Made by a program: the position numbers and the translations under genes
Origin: Wyeomyia smithii
Lineage: Eukaryota; Arthropoda; Insecta; Diptera; Culicidae
DNA length: 64,000 nucleotides
Assembly: GCF_029784165.1 (NCBI RefSeq)
Contig: NC_073694.1
Span: 159,684,995 to 159,748,994, forward strand
Direction of reading: 5' to 3'
Notes under the pieces: generated by a model
What the model was told of the DNA's origin: nothing
Database searches by the model: none
Seen by the model: the letters and a program-made list of their open reading frames with translations, nothing else
In this document: one piece after another, positions 33,411 through 43,211 of the stretch
How the letters are laid out: every line of letters starts with the position of its first letter
Position numbering within the stretch: the first letter of the stretch is position 1

Positions 33411-34264
33411 GTGATGAGGTTTTCTACCGTAAATAGCGTAATGAAACGATTGAATGGCACTCTAACGCTGGATCGCGCTGATCACAGCAACCGCAGAAGT
33501 GAAACGATTGACAAGCAGCTACGATTCAAAGTCTGCAGAGCAGTTCAGACGAACCCTGCAATCGACCAGCGCGATTTGGCTAAGAAGTTCTCGGAACCGA
33601 CGAATCGACAAATCTGTCGGCGTAAAGGCCTGCGGTCGTTCCACGCTAGCAAGCACCCCAACAGGACCCTCAAGCAGAATCTCGTGGCAAAACGCCGCGC
33701 TAGGATGCTGTTTGCGAAAGTCTTGACCAAATTCGACGGCTGTATTTTATTGGACGATATGACATATGTAAAAATGGATTTCGCGCAGCTCTCAGGACGA
33801 AAATTCTCAATGTCCAAGCGCAAGAGAACCAAGCGGTTTTGATTCGTGTTTGCTGACAAGTTTGCTCAAAGACTGATGGTGTGGCAGGGGATCTGCAACT
33901 ATGACAAAAAACATCACCGTATCAGCCATGAATGTACAAGGAACATTGCCACCAGAAGCGGATTTTGCTGTTTATCCAATCACATGACGTCATGGATTTG
34001 TACAAGGAGAATGGAATTGATAACTATCATCGAAAAAGCTATCAACCCACCAAATTGCCTAGATTTTCGTCCAATTGAAAAAAAATATTGGGCGATAATC
34101 AAGAGCAAGTTTAAAAAAAGTGGCAGAAAGATTAATAAAAACCAGCTGGTTCACATAGATGGTAGAAGGAAAGGGCGGATCGAGTTGGCAGTTGCACTGT
34201 GCAGAAGATGATGGGCGGTATAAAACGAAAAGTGCGTGATTTCATCCGAAACACAGACGAATAG
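33411..34264 (+). pseudogene. Tc1/mariner transposase remnant, ITmD37E-like
   Basis: Transposases of this group cut and paste the element at TA sites. The first frame (33411-33842) carries the DNA-binding part (RRKGLRSFHASKHPNRTLKQ), then RARMLFAKVL and LLDDMTYVKMDF with the first catalytic Asp. A stop follows. The next frame (33846-34211) gives KFAQRLMVWQGIC and NPPNCLDFRPIEKKYWAI with the last catalytic Glu. The tail KRKVRDFIRNTDE ends at TAG 34262-34264 in a third frame. The second catalytic Asp block is deleted or scrambled (about 33960-34000). The NPPNCPxLRPIExYWA signature fits the ITmD37E family of mosquitoes. Dead copy. Confidence 0.8.
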
Positions 34265-34865
34265 TTTTTTCTGTATTTTTCCTTCAAAGGTCAATAAATT
34301 TGCTACCAAATTTTTCTTCGTGTTTTTTTGACGAAGATATTTGGAGTGATTTGCGATTAACACTACAATACTACATTAAATTTGTGCATTTGTGGCAAAA
34401 ATCTGCGTTTTTCTTTTAACCCTTTTCAAATGAGCCTGCTTTAAGCATTCTGACAACGAGATTCGCCCACCTTTATTTCGCCTTGTTTTTGTTTTTTCTT
34501 CAGTTGTGCCTCTTTAAGTGCGCCTGTATTCTGAAAACAATGTTGATCCGCCCTTCACTGTCGCCTGTTTATGAAATATTTCGCAAATATGCCCGTTGCT
34601 TCAAAACAATGAAAAGGAACTAGTTCCAAAGTATCTTTTGTTTTGGGTAAATTGTTTTGTTGCCCTTCACTAAAAACTTGATTTAAATAATTTTATCGAT
34701 TATTACGAAAGAAAGGATTTTTTCCATGAATTTTGTCCGTCTTTTCGAAACCGATGGTGTAATGAAACGATTTGTTTACATTTTGCTAGTTGTGCCCTAA
34801 TCTCGAATCACTCCGGATATGTCTCATTCTGTGCGACCTATTAATAAAAGGATCAAGCTTAAGTA
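34265..34865. other. No recognisable gene
   Basis: AT-rich DNA downstream of the transposase remnant. It probably includes the transposon 3' end, whose terminal repeat I could not identify. Confidence 0.45.
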
Positions 34866-35283
34866 GTGATTTTCTACAATTTCTCAATGTTCTACAATGT
34901 TACTCGTTATAACGAAACAAACACTATCATCGAAGAAAGTTTATTTTTACCTCTCATACTTCTTTGGTTATAGACGATTATCTCGGCGCATTAACTTACT
35001 AACTCACTTCACAACCTGTTTCTCACTTTCAGATGGTTTAATCACAGAACTTTAACTTTTATAAAATGAAGAGTAATTAACAAAATGACTTTGCTGAAGA
35101 CAATACGGCTCTAAAATCTTCTTTTGAGTAAAAAGTAATTAATTTGAATGAGTGGATTATTCAAGTAAAAATCGTCAATAACCATAGAAATACGTAAGAT
35201 GAGAATAAACTTCCTTCGAAGAAATTGTTTGTTTCGTTATAGCAAACAATATTGTAGAACATTGAAAAATTGTAGAAAATCAC
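34866..35283. repeat. Fold-back element at the left edge of the tandem duplication
   Basis: Left arm 34866-34979 and right arm 35170-35283 mirror each other: GTGATTTTCTACAATTT, CAATGTTCTACAAT, TATAACGAAACAAACA and GGTTATAGACGATT against GGTTATTGACGATT. The centre (TTATCTCGGCGCATTAAC onward) also resembles part of 40790-40890. The duplicated unit starts at the inner edge of the left arm, so the second copy of the unit carries only the right arm (37430-37543). Confidence 0.75.
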
Positions 35284-37233
35284 GACCGAAAGTTAAATTA
35301 AAAACAATTGATTTTTAGTTGTGATCTATAGAAAACTTCACAAAAGTTCGTTTGAATAGGTAGATAGACGTATGCTGCCTATAATCGCATACAAGTTCCA
35401 CCTGCATTCTTGTCGCTCTTATAGAGAAGGTATGGTAAATCTCTATCTCATTATATTATGTCAAAAATGTGGGAATAAACCACGCTCAACAACTGAAATA
35501 ACTTAAGCAAGAAAAATAGCTTTACGCGTTGTTTTCTCAACATGATGAAAATTAAGGTGGGACTGATATGCGATTGTAGGCAGTATGATGCCTTCTACAG
35601 AGTGGGTTCTTTCAAAATGTGCTTTTACTTGCCGAACAAAGCGGATTCTTTTTATTCAAAAATGAGAAAAGTAAAATTCGTTTCTGTTGACTCAACCAGG
35701 CCCACCACTCAAGGGGGCCCCAAAATCTTGCTTCGGTCGATGATTCGGCACGCAAAGAATGAAGAATACCACCACAGAGCGGATATCTCTTCGTTCGTGT
35801 TTTTCTAAAGTTACATAGAGCGCACGGTGTAGCCCCGAATCATTTTGCTTACTTTTTTACTTCGTGGCATCTCCGTCTTTTTATGCTCCGCTTCTCTTTG
35901 CTATGTGTATTACACGTTACAGCTAGTGCAGAGGATGAGCGCTGACGACGTATGCGGGTGAGTGGGTGACTATATATTTGTGTTGTTTTTGAACTTAAAT
36001 GTCATGAATTCAATGAAATGAAATTTAATGTAATGAAGCAGCAAAATAATGTTCTGTTAAATAGTTTCAAAAGAACATGCCGTGAAAATTTGTTACCTGT
36101 TGCAATGGGGTCCTAAAGTTTTAAACGGTTTTCTGATTTTTATATATCAGCTGGAAGAGTGCAATTTTCTGAGCAAAACGTGATTTTAAAAAAATGTTTA
36201 TCATTTTCCTTTGATTTTTAAATAAAGGATAAAAATCTGCTCGAAATGCCTTAAATGACAGTTCTCTTATATACCGTACATGGGCGAAACGTCATCTAAG
36301 ACCATTCGAGCAGTTTTTTTATTCTTCATTTTAAAATCGAAGGAAAACGATAAACGTTATTTGAAAATCACGTTTTGCTCAGGAAACGCGGCATTTTTAA
36401 ATAATATATAAAAACCGGTATAGCTTTAGGACCCAATTACTTGGATTTGTTTGTTTCGTTTAAGAAAGCATGCGTTTCGGTAAATATTTCCTGTAATATG
36501 ATGTTTAAATTGCTCTATATTTTTGAGCCTTCAGCCAGAAAATACAGTGGATTATAATCAAGACACTATTTTGATACTTTCCGTCGTTTCAGGAAGCGTA
36601 ATCATCAATCGTTACTAAAAAACGAGCTTATATTTAAAAAAAATATTACAAAATTCTTATTCAAACTTGGTACGCACAGCATCTCAAGCAGAGCTTGATT
36701 GTAGCTCTTAGCTCCATAACCCACACACACACTCGGGCTAGGTGCTTTGGTCTTCAGCTTGGTGCGCAACAAATTAAGAAAAGCATCACACAGCAAATAT
36801 CTCTTCACAGATCAAAACCAAACGAAAAAGAAAAAACGCTCAACGTGCCTACAGGTGACTGGACAAACACAAGATTATCGCATTGCATTCGTAGCATTTT
36901 TAGCTTTTGTGCCGAGCTGGTGCTTGCTACGAATGTCACATAAAACGATAATACGCTCGTGGTGCTGGTGTCTATAATTTGGCGATGTCACCGAGCGGCT
37001 CGGAGCAGTGCTTTTACCAAGTTTGGAAAACTCTGTCTATCTGTGTTGCTGTATGGCTAACGAAAACATGGAACAGAGCGAGGGAAATAATCTGCGTTCA
37101 CGCGAGACTATATGCACCCGAAAACAGTTGGCTCTAAGTTGAAGTTGATCAAGTTTCTCTAAGTTAAAGTTGATCAAGAACTATTTGAGGTCAAAGATGA
37201 GTAACTTGAGATTAACAAACTTTGCCATTTGTT
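34977..37233. repeat. Tandem duplication, copy 1 (2257 bp)
   Basis: Direct repeat of 37237-39545. The two copies match base for base except for one 52-base length difference and three single-base differences that I noticed, at 36506-36510, 36708-36712 and 36903-36907 with their partners. Each carries a short open frame starting MMKIKVGLICDCRQYD (35542 in this copy), a 331-bp inverted-repeat element and an opposite-strand frame at 36605-36808. None resembles a known protein. The copies do not have TG...CA ends or retroviral genes between them, so they are not LTRs. Confidence 0.95.
36106..36436. mobile_element. 331-bp inverted-repeat MITE inside the duplicated unit (copy 1)
   Basis: Ends read TGGGGTCCTAAAG and CTTTAGGACCCA. 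The arms of about 140 bases pair imperfectly (CAAAACGTGATTTT with AAAATCACGTTTTG, CTGCTCGAAATG with the inverse CATTCGAGCAG). The short centre holds ATATACCGTACATGGGCG. Non-coding. Confidence 0.75.
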
Positions 37234-37236
37234 GCC

Positions 37237-39545
37237 ATTATCTCGGCGCATTAACTTACTAACTCACTTCACAACCTGTTTCTCACTTTCAGATGGTTTA
37301 ATCACAGAACTTTAACTTTTATAAAATGAAGAGTAATTAACAAAATGACTTTGCTGAAGACAATACGGCTCTAAAATCTTCTTTTGAGTAAAAAGTAATT
37401 AATTTGAATGAGTGGATTATTCAAGTAAAAATCGTCAATAACCATAGAAATACGTAAGATGAGAATAAACTTCCTTCGAAGAAATTGTTTGTTTCGTTAT
37501 AGCAAACAATATTGTAGAACATTGAAAAATTGTAGAAAATCACGACCGAAAGTTAAATTAAAAACAATTGATTTTTAGTTGTGATCTATAGAAAACTTCA
37601 CAAAAGTTCGTTTGAATAGGTAGATAGACGTATGCTGCCTATAATCGCATACAAGTTCCACCTGCATTCTTGTCGCTCTTATAGAGAAGGTATGGTAAAT
37701 CTCTATCTCATTATATTATGTCAAAAATGTGGGAATAAACCACGCTCAACAACTGAAATAACTTAAGCAAGAAAAATAGCTTTACGCGTTGTTTTCTCAA
37801 CATGATGAAAATTAAGGTGGGACTGATATGCGATTGTAGGCAGTATGATGCCTTCTACAGAGTGGGTTCTTTCAAAATGTGCTTTTACTTGCCGAACAAA
37901 GCGGATTCTTTTTATTCAAAAATGAGAAAAGTAAAATTCGTTTCTGTTGACTCAACCAGGCCCACCACTCAAGGGGGCCCCAAAATCTTGCGAACACCAA
38001 ACCGGTCTAACTGCCCAACTGAACTTAACCTCGTGCTGGGTGCTTCGGTCGATGATTCGGCACGCAAAGAATGAAGAATACCACCACAGAGCGGATATCT
38101 CTTCGTTCGTGTTTTTCTAAAGTTACATAGAGCGCACGGTGTAGCCCCGAATCATTTTGCTTACTTTTTTACTTCGTGGCATCTCCGTCTTTTTATGCTC
38201 CGCTTCTCTTTGCTATGTGTATTACACGTTACAGCTAGTGCAGAGGATGAGCGCTGACGACGTATGCGGGTGAGTGGGTGACTATATATTTGTGTTGTTT
38301 TTGAACTTAAATGTCATGAATTCAATGAAATGAAATTTAATGTAATGAAGCAGCAAAATAATGTTCTGTTAAATAGTTTCAAAAGAACATGCCGTGAAAA
38401 TTTGTTACCTGTTGCAATGGGGTCCTAAAGTTTTAAACGGTTTTCTGATTTTTATATATCAGCTGGAAGAGTGCAATTTTCTGAGCAAAACGTGATTTTA
38501 AAAAAATGTTTATCATTTTCCTTTGATTTTTAAATAAAGGATAAAAATCTGCTCGAAATGCCTTAAATGACAGTTCTCTTATATACCGTACATGGGCGAA
38601 ACGTCATCTAAGACCATTCGAGCAGTTTTTTTATTCTTCATTTTAAAATCGAAGGAAAACGATAAACGTTATTTGAAAATCACGTTTTGCTCAGGAAACG
38701 CGGCATTTTTAAATAATATATAAAAACCGGTATAGCTTTAGGACCCAATTACTTGGATTTGTTTGTTTCGTTTAAGAAAGCATGCGTTTCGGTAAATATT
38801 TCCTGTAATATGATGTTTAAATTGCTTTATATTTTTGAGCCTTCAGCCAGAAAATACAGTGGATTATAATCAAGACACTATTTTGATACTTTCCGTCGTT
38901 TCAGGAAGCGTAATCATCAATCGTTACTAAAAAACGAGCTTATATTTAAAAAAAATATTACAAAATTCTTATTCAAACTTGGTACGCATAGCATCTCAAG
39001 CAGAGCTTGATTGTAGCTCTTAGCTCCATAACCCACACACACACTCGGGCTAGGTGCTTTGGTCTTCAGCTTGGTGCGCAACAAATTAAGAAAAGCATCA
39101 CACAGCAAATATCTCTTCACAGATCAAAACCAAACGAAAAAGAAAAAACGCTCAACGTGCCTACAGGTGACTGGACAAACACAAGATTATCGCATTGCAT
39201 TCGTAGCATTTTTAGCTTATGTGCCGAGCTGGTGCTTGCTACGAATGTCACATAAAACGATAATACGCTCGTGGTGCTGGTGTCTATAATTTGGCGATGT
39301 CACCGAGCGGCTCGGAGCAGTGCTTTTACCAAGTTTGGAAAACTCTGTCTATCTGTGTTGCTGTATGGCTAACGAAAACATGGAACAGAGCGAGGGAAAT
39401 AATCTGCGTTCACGCGAGACTATATGCACCCGAAAACAGTTGGCTCTAAGTTGAAGTTGATCAAGTTTCTCTAAGTTAAAGTTGATCAAGAACTATTTGA
39501 GGTCAAAGATGAGTAACTTGAGATTAACAAACTTTGCCATTTGTT
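37237..39545. repeat. Tandem duplication, copy 2 (2309 bp)
   Basis: Second copy of the unit. It carries 52 extra bases at 37992-38043, flanked by TGC in both places, which suggests that copy 1 lost them by short-repeat deletion. The extra bases extend the reading frame that starts MMKIKVGL at 37802 to 90 codons. Between the copies only three bases (GCC) separate the end of unit 1 from the start of unit 2. Confidence 0.95.
38418..38748. mobile_element. 331-bp inverted-repeat MITE inside the duplicated unit (copy 2)
   Basis: Same element as in copy 1, carried along by the duplication. It was therefore inserted before the duplication. Confidence 0.75.
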
Positions 39546-42234
39546 ATTTGTGATTTCTGATTTTGCCAACCAAACGGCTCGGAAAGTGAGTAGGGTAGGG
39601 AACATATTCTTAGCAGCTTTAGGAACCGCCTGTGTATTCAGACAAAATACTCGAAATGTGTTGGGTGAAATTCAAACAGTAGTATATCAATCTGTTCTTT
39701 ATCGTTTTCTCTGTCAGAACATGTTTTCAGATTGTAAAACTAAGTTAGCAAACTTTTACAATAATCACTTGAAGTTACCAATCGAGGGACACTATTCCAA
39801 TCACCCCGAACATATTTTAAGCAGTTTCCATCTGTTTTGCAGGCGTTTTTTGCAGCGAAGTGGCTCCTGAATGGCTGCAATATAGGTCGATTTGTTTCAA
39901 ATGTTGTTTGCTCACAGATTTCTTTGTGATTAACTGTATTTCTTATATTCTTAAGACAGTTAGACAATCAAAGTTTTCGTTTCCATCATTGAAATTGTCG
40001 ATATTGATAAAAAAGCAGGAGTTTGAGGCCTGTTTCCTGCGACTGATTAAAATAGGCGCTACTGCTTAAGCCGTTCCTTACCCTATCTAAATACCTAATT
40101 ATTGATTTTGCGGACAACCGAATAAAAAAGTAGAAAAATCTAAGTTTTTTGTTTGTCTCAATTCTTTTTATGGAAAAAAAAAACTGCCCGGTCATTTTCA
40201 TTGGGAGCCCACATTTTTGTTGCCGCACCAGGCCCACCAATCCATAGCTACGCCACTGTATGGTGCGTAGGTTTCTGGGAGAAAATAAACACATGACTAG
40301 ACTACATCTGCTCTGAGAAGCGATTCGCTCGTTGCGTTTGTCTCTCCATATGCCGGTCGTTAGGGGAACAAAGAATAGCAGCAGAAGAATATCATGTCGC
40401 CTGAGCAGCAGCAGAGGTGTGGTGCGGTGAGAAGGAAAGTGTGGGGGAAGGGACTACTTCAGCAGCGGTTGACTTGAGCGAGAGTAGGAGAGCATACATT
40501 GTCATTTTCTTTCTTTTTCTGACAAAAAATCTTATTCATGGGTAATAACATAACAAGATTTGATCGCTCTGTGTAACAGAGACGAATAACTTCATATACC
40601 GAGTTGTGCACATTGAGAGCCATATGTTATGGTGTACGCTAACGACAGGCAATATATCGTAAAAAGAAAAGCAAAGAGAGTGAACCAACACCGATACTTT
40701 GTTATTCGCATACTGACGACGATGTCAACTCATCTTAGGCTTCCTATATGTATTCAAAATCGCTAGAGGTGATTTTTTTCCATCGCTGCTGTTGAGTGGA
40801 TTCATCACAAAATTGCAACTCTTATAACATGGAGTTACTGAAGACGCTGCGGCTCTAAAATCAATTTTTTGTGGTTAAAATAATTACGATTACGTTTTTT
40901 CAGCTTTGAGAAACAGTGTGCAGAGCTATTCCTAGAAACTGAAAAACTGTGTCCGATGCTATTTTCAAAGCCAAGATAAGGACTTCCAGTTGCTAAAAAA
41001 CTGTGGATACTAAAGAAACCCTATTCAAATACTTCCTATTATTAGTATTTCCAGAACTGGGGTGTCGCCTTTTAAACCTAAAACTGGTGTCCGACGTCCT
41101 TTCGAACCCCAAAATGGTGGCTTCTAGTTTATCATTGATTATTGGCCTTTTTATGAACGATATTCAACACACTTCGTGGCATATTCTTTACGCAATTTGC
41201 AGTTCGTATGGTAAGTTGTTGAATCTGTACTATTACCCATAGGACCTTCTTAAAAATTTAAAAGTGAAAATTCCATCATCATTCCGGAACGCCCAAACCA
41301 ATCTCTACTTAGCTTGGCGTAGGCTATTCTTCGCGCAGGAGAATAAATTGAAATGGCTTATTTGGTGGGATAATCGTCTTACAATTGAAAGTTATAGATT
41401 CGTATTTTTAAGATATTTTTGAGAAAAGTTAAGGGTGTCTCATATCGAATCAAGAAGAAACGCTGTAGAAAATTACCTTTTTGACCGATCTTTTTCAAAC
41501 TTTCAGATAATGAAATAGAACCCATGAGTAAGCTTTTGGTATATTTATTCTATTTAACTTCTATACCATAACCGTACGCTCACATCGTACGCCTAACTCC
41601 ACTCTGTAATACATCAAGCTGCAGCTTGCTCATTTCTTCTTTTCTTCGTGTCTGTCTTAGATTTGACTTCCTTGAGATGCTCAAAGCAGTCCGATACCTT
41701 ACACGTTCCAGTATGCGATACTCTACAGATTCTTCCCCTCGTTCGGTTGTCGGTGCACAGAGCAAAACCGGGCTGATAAAGAAAGCTTTTTCATAATCGA
41801 GTACAGTTGTTCAAGCACTCCTCCTAGTCGAGCAATTTTAGTCGAGTACTCCTACTCGTTAGCAGGAACTCGCGTACACTTTTGCAGTCGCTGAGTAGCA
41901 ATACAAAAGAGTTTTTACGTGTCGGTGCGTGCTTGCTGCTACTCAGGGGAATGCATGAAGAAGAAAGAATAACTCGAAAGCGTGTGTACAAAAGACTTGA
42001 GAAGCGTAGCATATGTCTCGTTCTCAAGCAAAAAGGAGGATAAAGGTTTTGTTCTCGCTCGCCTTGCAGCGCTGTACACGACTCATTGTTGGATGCACGA
42101 GTCCGAGTTGTTTTTCGATTTCCCGATGAGAGAGTTGAGGATTTTCCCGATGCTTGCGCAAAATCTATCGCAATGTTGCTTTTCGGGTGACGAAAAACTG
42201 ACAGCGAGAAAAACTCAGTGCAAACACTACACTC
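39546..42234. other. No recognisable gene; scattered repeat pieces
   Basis: A 109-codon open frame at 39541-39870 resembles nothing I know. A transposon-like terminus TAGCTACGCCACTG followed by TA lies at 40246-40261. The stretch at 40790-40890 is a diverged relative of the centre of the fold-back element at 34866-35283. Related matter from the second Helitron array is listed separately. Confidence 0.5.
40930..41130. repeat. Diverged relative of the Helitron 125-bp array
   Basis: Two loose units with CTGTGTCCGATGCTATTTTC, CCAAGATAAGGACTTCCAGTT and CCCAAAATGGTGGCTTCTAG mirror the CCATTTTGAAATCCAAGATGGCGACTTCC pattern of the array at 15890-17150. No Helitron ends were found here. Confidence 0.4.
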
Positions 42235-42374
42235 TACTTTACGAACTAATTTAATTTTTTGTCATATTGACTTACATTTTAAGTTTAGTAAAGCGGGCAA
42301 TTTATGTAGTTTCGCGGGAATGCGAAGATGAACGGGAATAGAAGGTGTGACTAGAATTAGAAAAAATTTTCCCT

Positions 42375-42448
42375 CGTCCAGACGGGACTCGAACCCGCAA
42401 TCTCCGTTGTCTCCGGCAAGGTGTTTTGGCCAATTAAACTACTGGGTA
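42375..42448 (-). mobile_element. tRNA-like segment, left arm
   Basis: Reads as a tRNA on the minus strand: an A-box-like TAGTTTAATTGG, a B box GGTTCGAGTCC, and a GCGGG/CCCGT T-stem. The acceptor stem pairs only in its inner four positions (CCAG/CTGG), and there is no loop with a proper U33 anticodon context. So it is tRNA-derived, not a working tRNA gene. Confidence 0.6.
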
Positions 42449-43044
42449 AGGGTAACTCTTCCTAAGACCAATGTCGAATCACCCTCTACTATTGTGTTCC
42501 CGCATCTCAGCACGCCACGATGAAACTGCATACACTGCCCTGCGGAAGTTTATTTCTGTCAACTGAGAGAGTGGTCTCTTTACGCACACTATGTATAATG
42601 ACTTATTATATCTACAGCGGCGCAAGCGATGAGACACGTCAGTTGGTGGCCAACCCCCATGGAAGGCGTATCACGGAAGAGCTCCGTTGTGTTAATTTTA
42701 CTTTACGAACTAATTTCATTTTTTGTCATATTGACTTACATTTTAAGTTTAGTAAAGCGGGCAATTTATGTAGTTTCGCGGGAATGCGAAGATGAACGGG
42801 AATAGAAGGTGTGACTAGAATTAGAAAAATCCATGGGAGTTGGCCACCAACTGACGTGTCTCATCGCTTGCGCCGCTGTAGATATAATAAGTCATTATAC
42901 ATAGTGTGCGTAAAGAGACGACTCTCTCAGTTGACAGAAATAAACTTCCACAGGGCAGTGTATGCAGTTTCATCGCGGCGTGCTGAGATGCGGGAACACA
43001 ATAGTAGAGGGTGATTCGACATTGGTCTTAGGAAGAGTTACCCT

Positions 43045-43119
43045 TACCCAGTAGTTTAATTGGCCAAAACACCTTGCCGGAGACAACGGAGATTGCGGGT
43101 TCGAGTCCCGTCTGGACGA
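43045..43119 (+). mobile_element. tRNA-like segment, right arm
   Basis: Mirror copy of the segment in the left arm with the same A and B boxes and the same missing acceptor pairs. Both copies share the defects, so they predate the inversion. Confidence 0.6.
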
Positions 43120-43211
43120 GGGAAAATTTTTTTCTAATTCTAGTCACACCTTCTATTCCCGTTCATCTTCGCATTCCCGCGAAACTACATAAATTGCCCG
43201 CTTTACTAAAC

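Larger units (their letters stand above)
42235..43211. mobile_element. 977-bp composite palindrome with tRNA-like arms
   Basis: Left arm 42283-42663 and right arm 42830-43211 are near-identical inverted copies of about 381 bases. The spacer includes a direct repeat of the left edge: 42235-42365 recurs at 42699-42829. Each arm contains a tRNA-like segment with a perfect RNA polymerase III B box. The arms differ at only a few positions, so the structure is young. It looks like two head-to-head copies of a tRNA-derived element, or a fold-back element built from one. Confidence 0.8.

Noticed and set aside
34977..39545. Long terminal repeats of a retrotransposon
   Set aside because: The two copies are directly adjacent with no internal gag or pol, and ends do not have the TG...CA form or primer-binding site.
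42375..43119. Two possible tRNA genes in the 42-43 kb palindrome
   Set aside because: A and B boxes are good, but the acceptor stem is broken and the anticodon loop lacks a proper context in both copies. Better read as tRNA-derived repeat matter.
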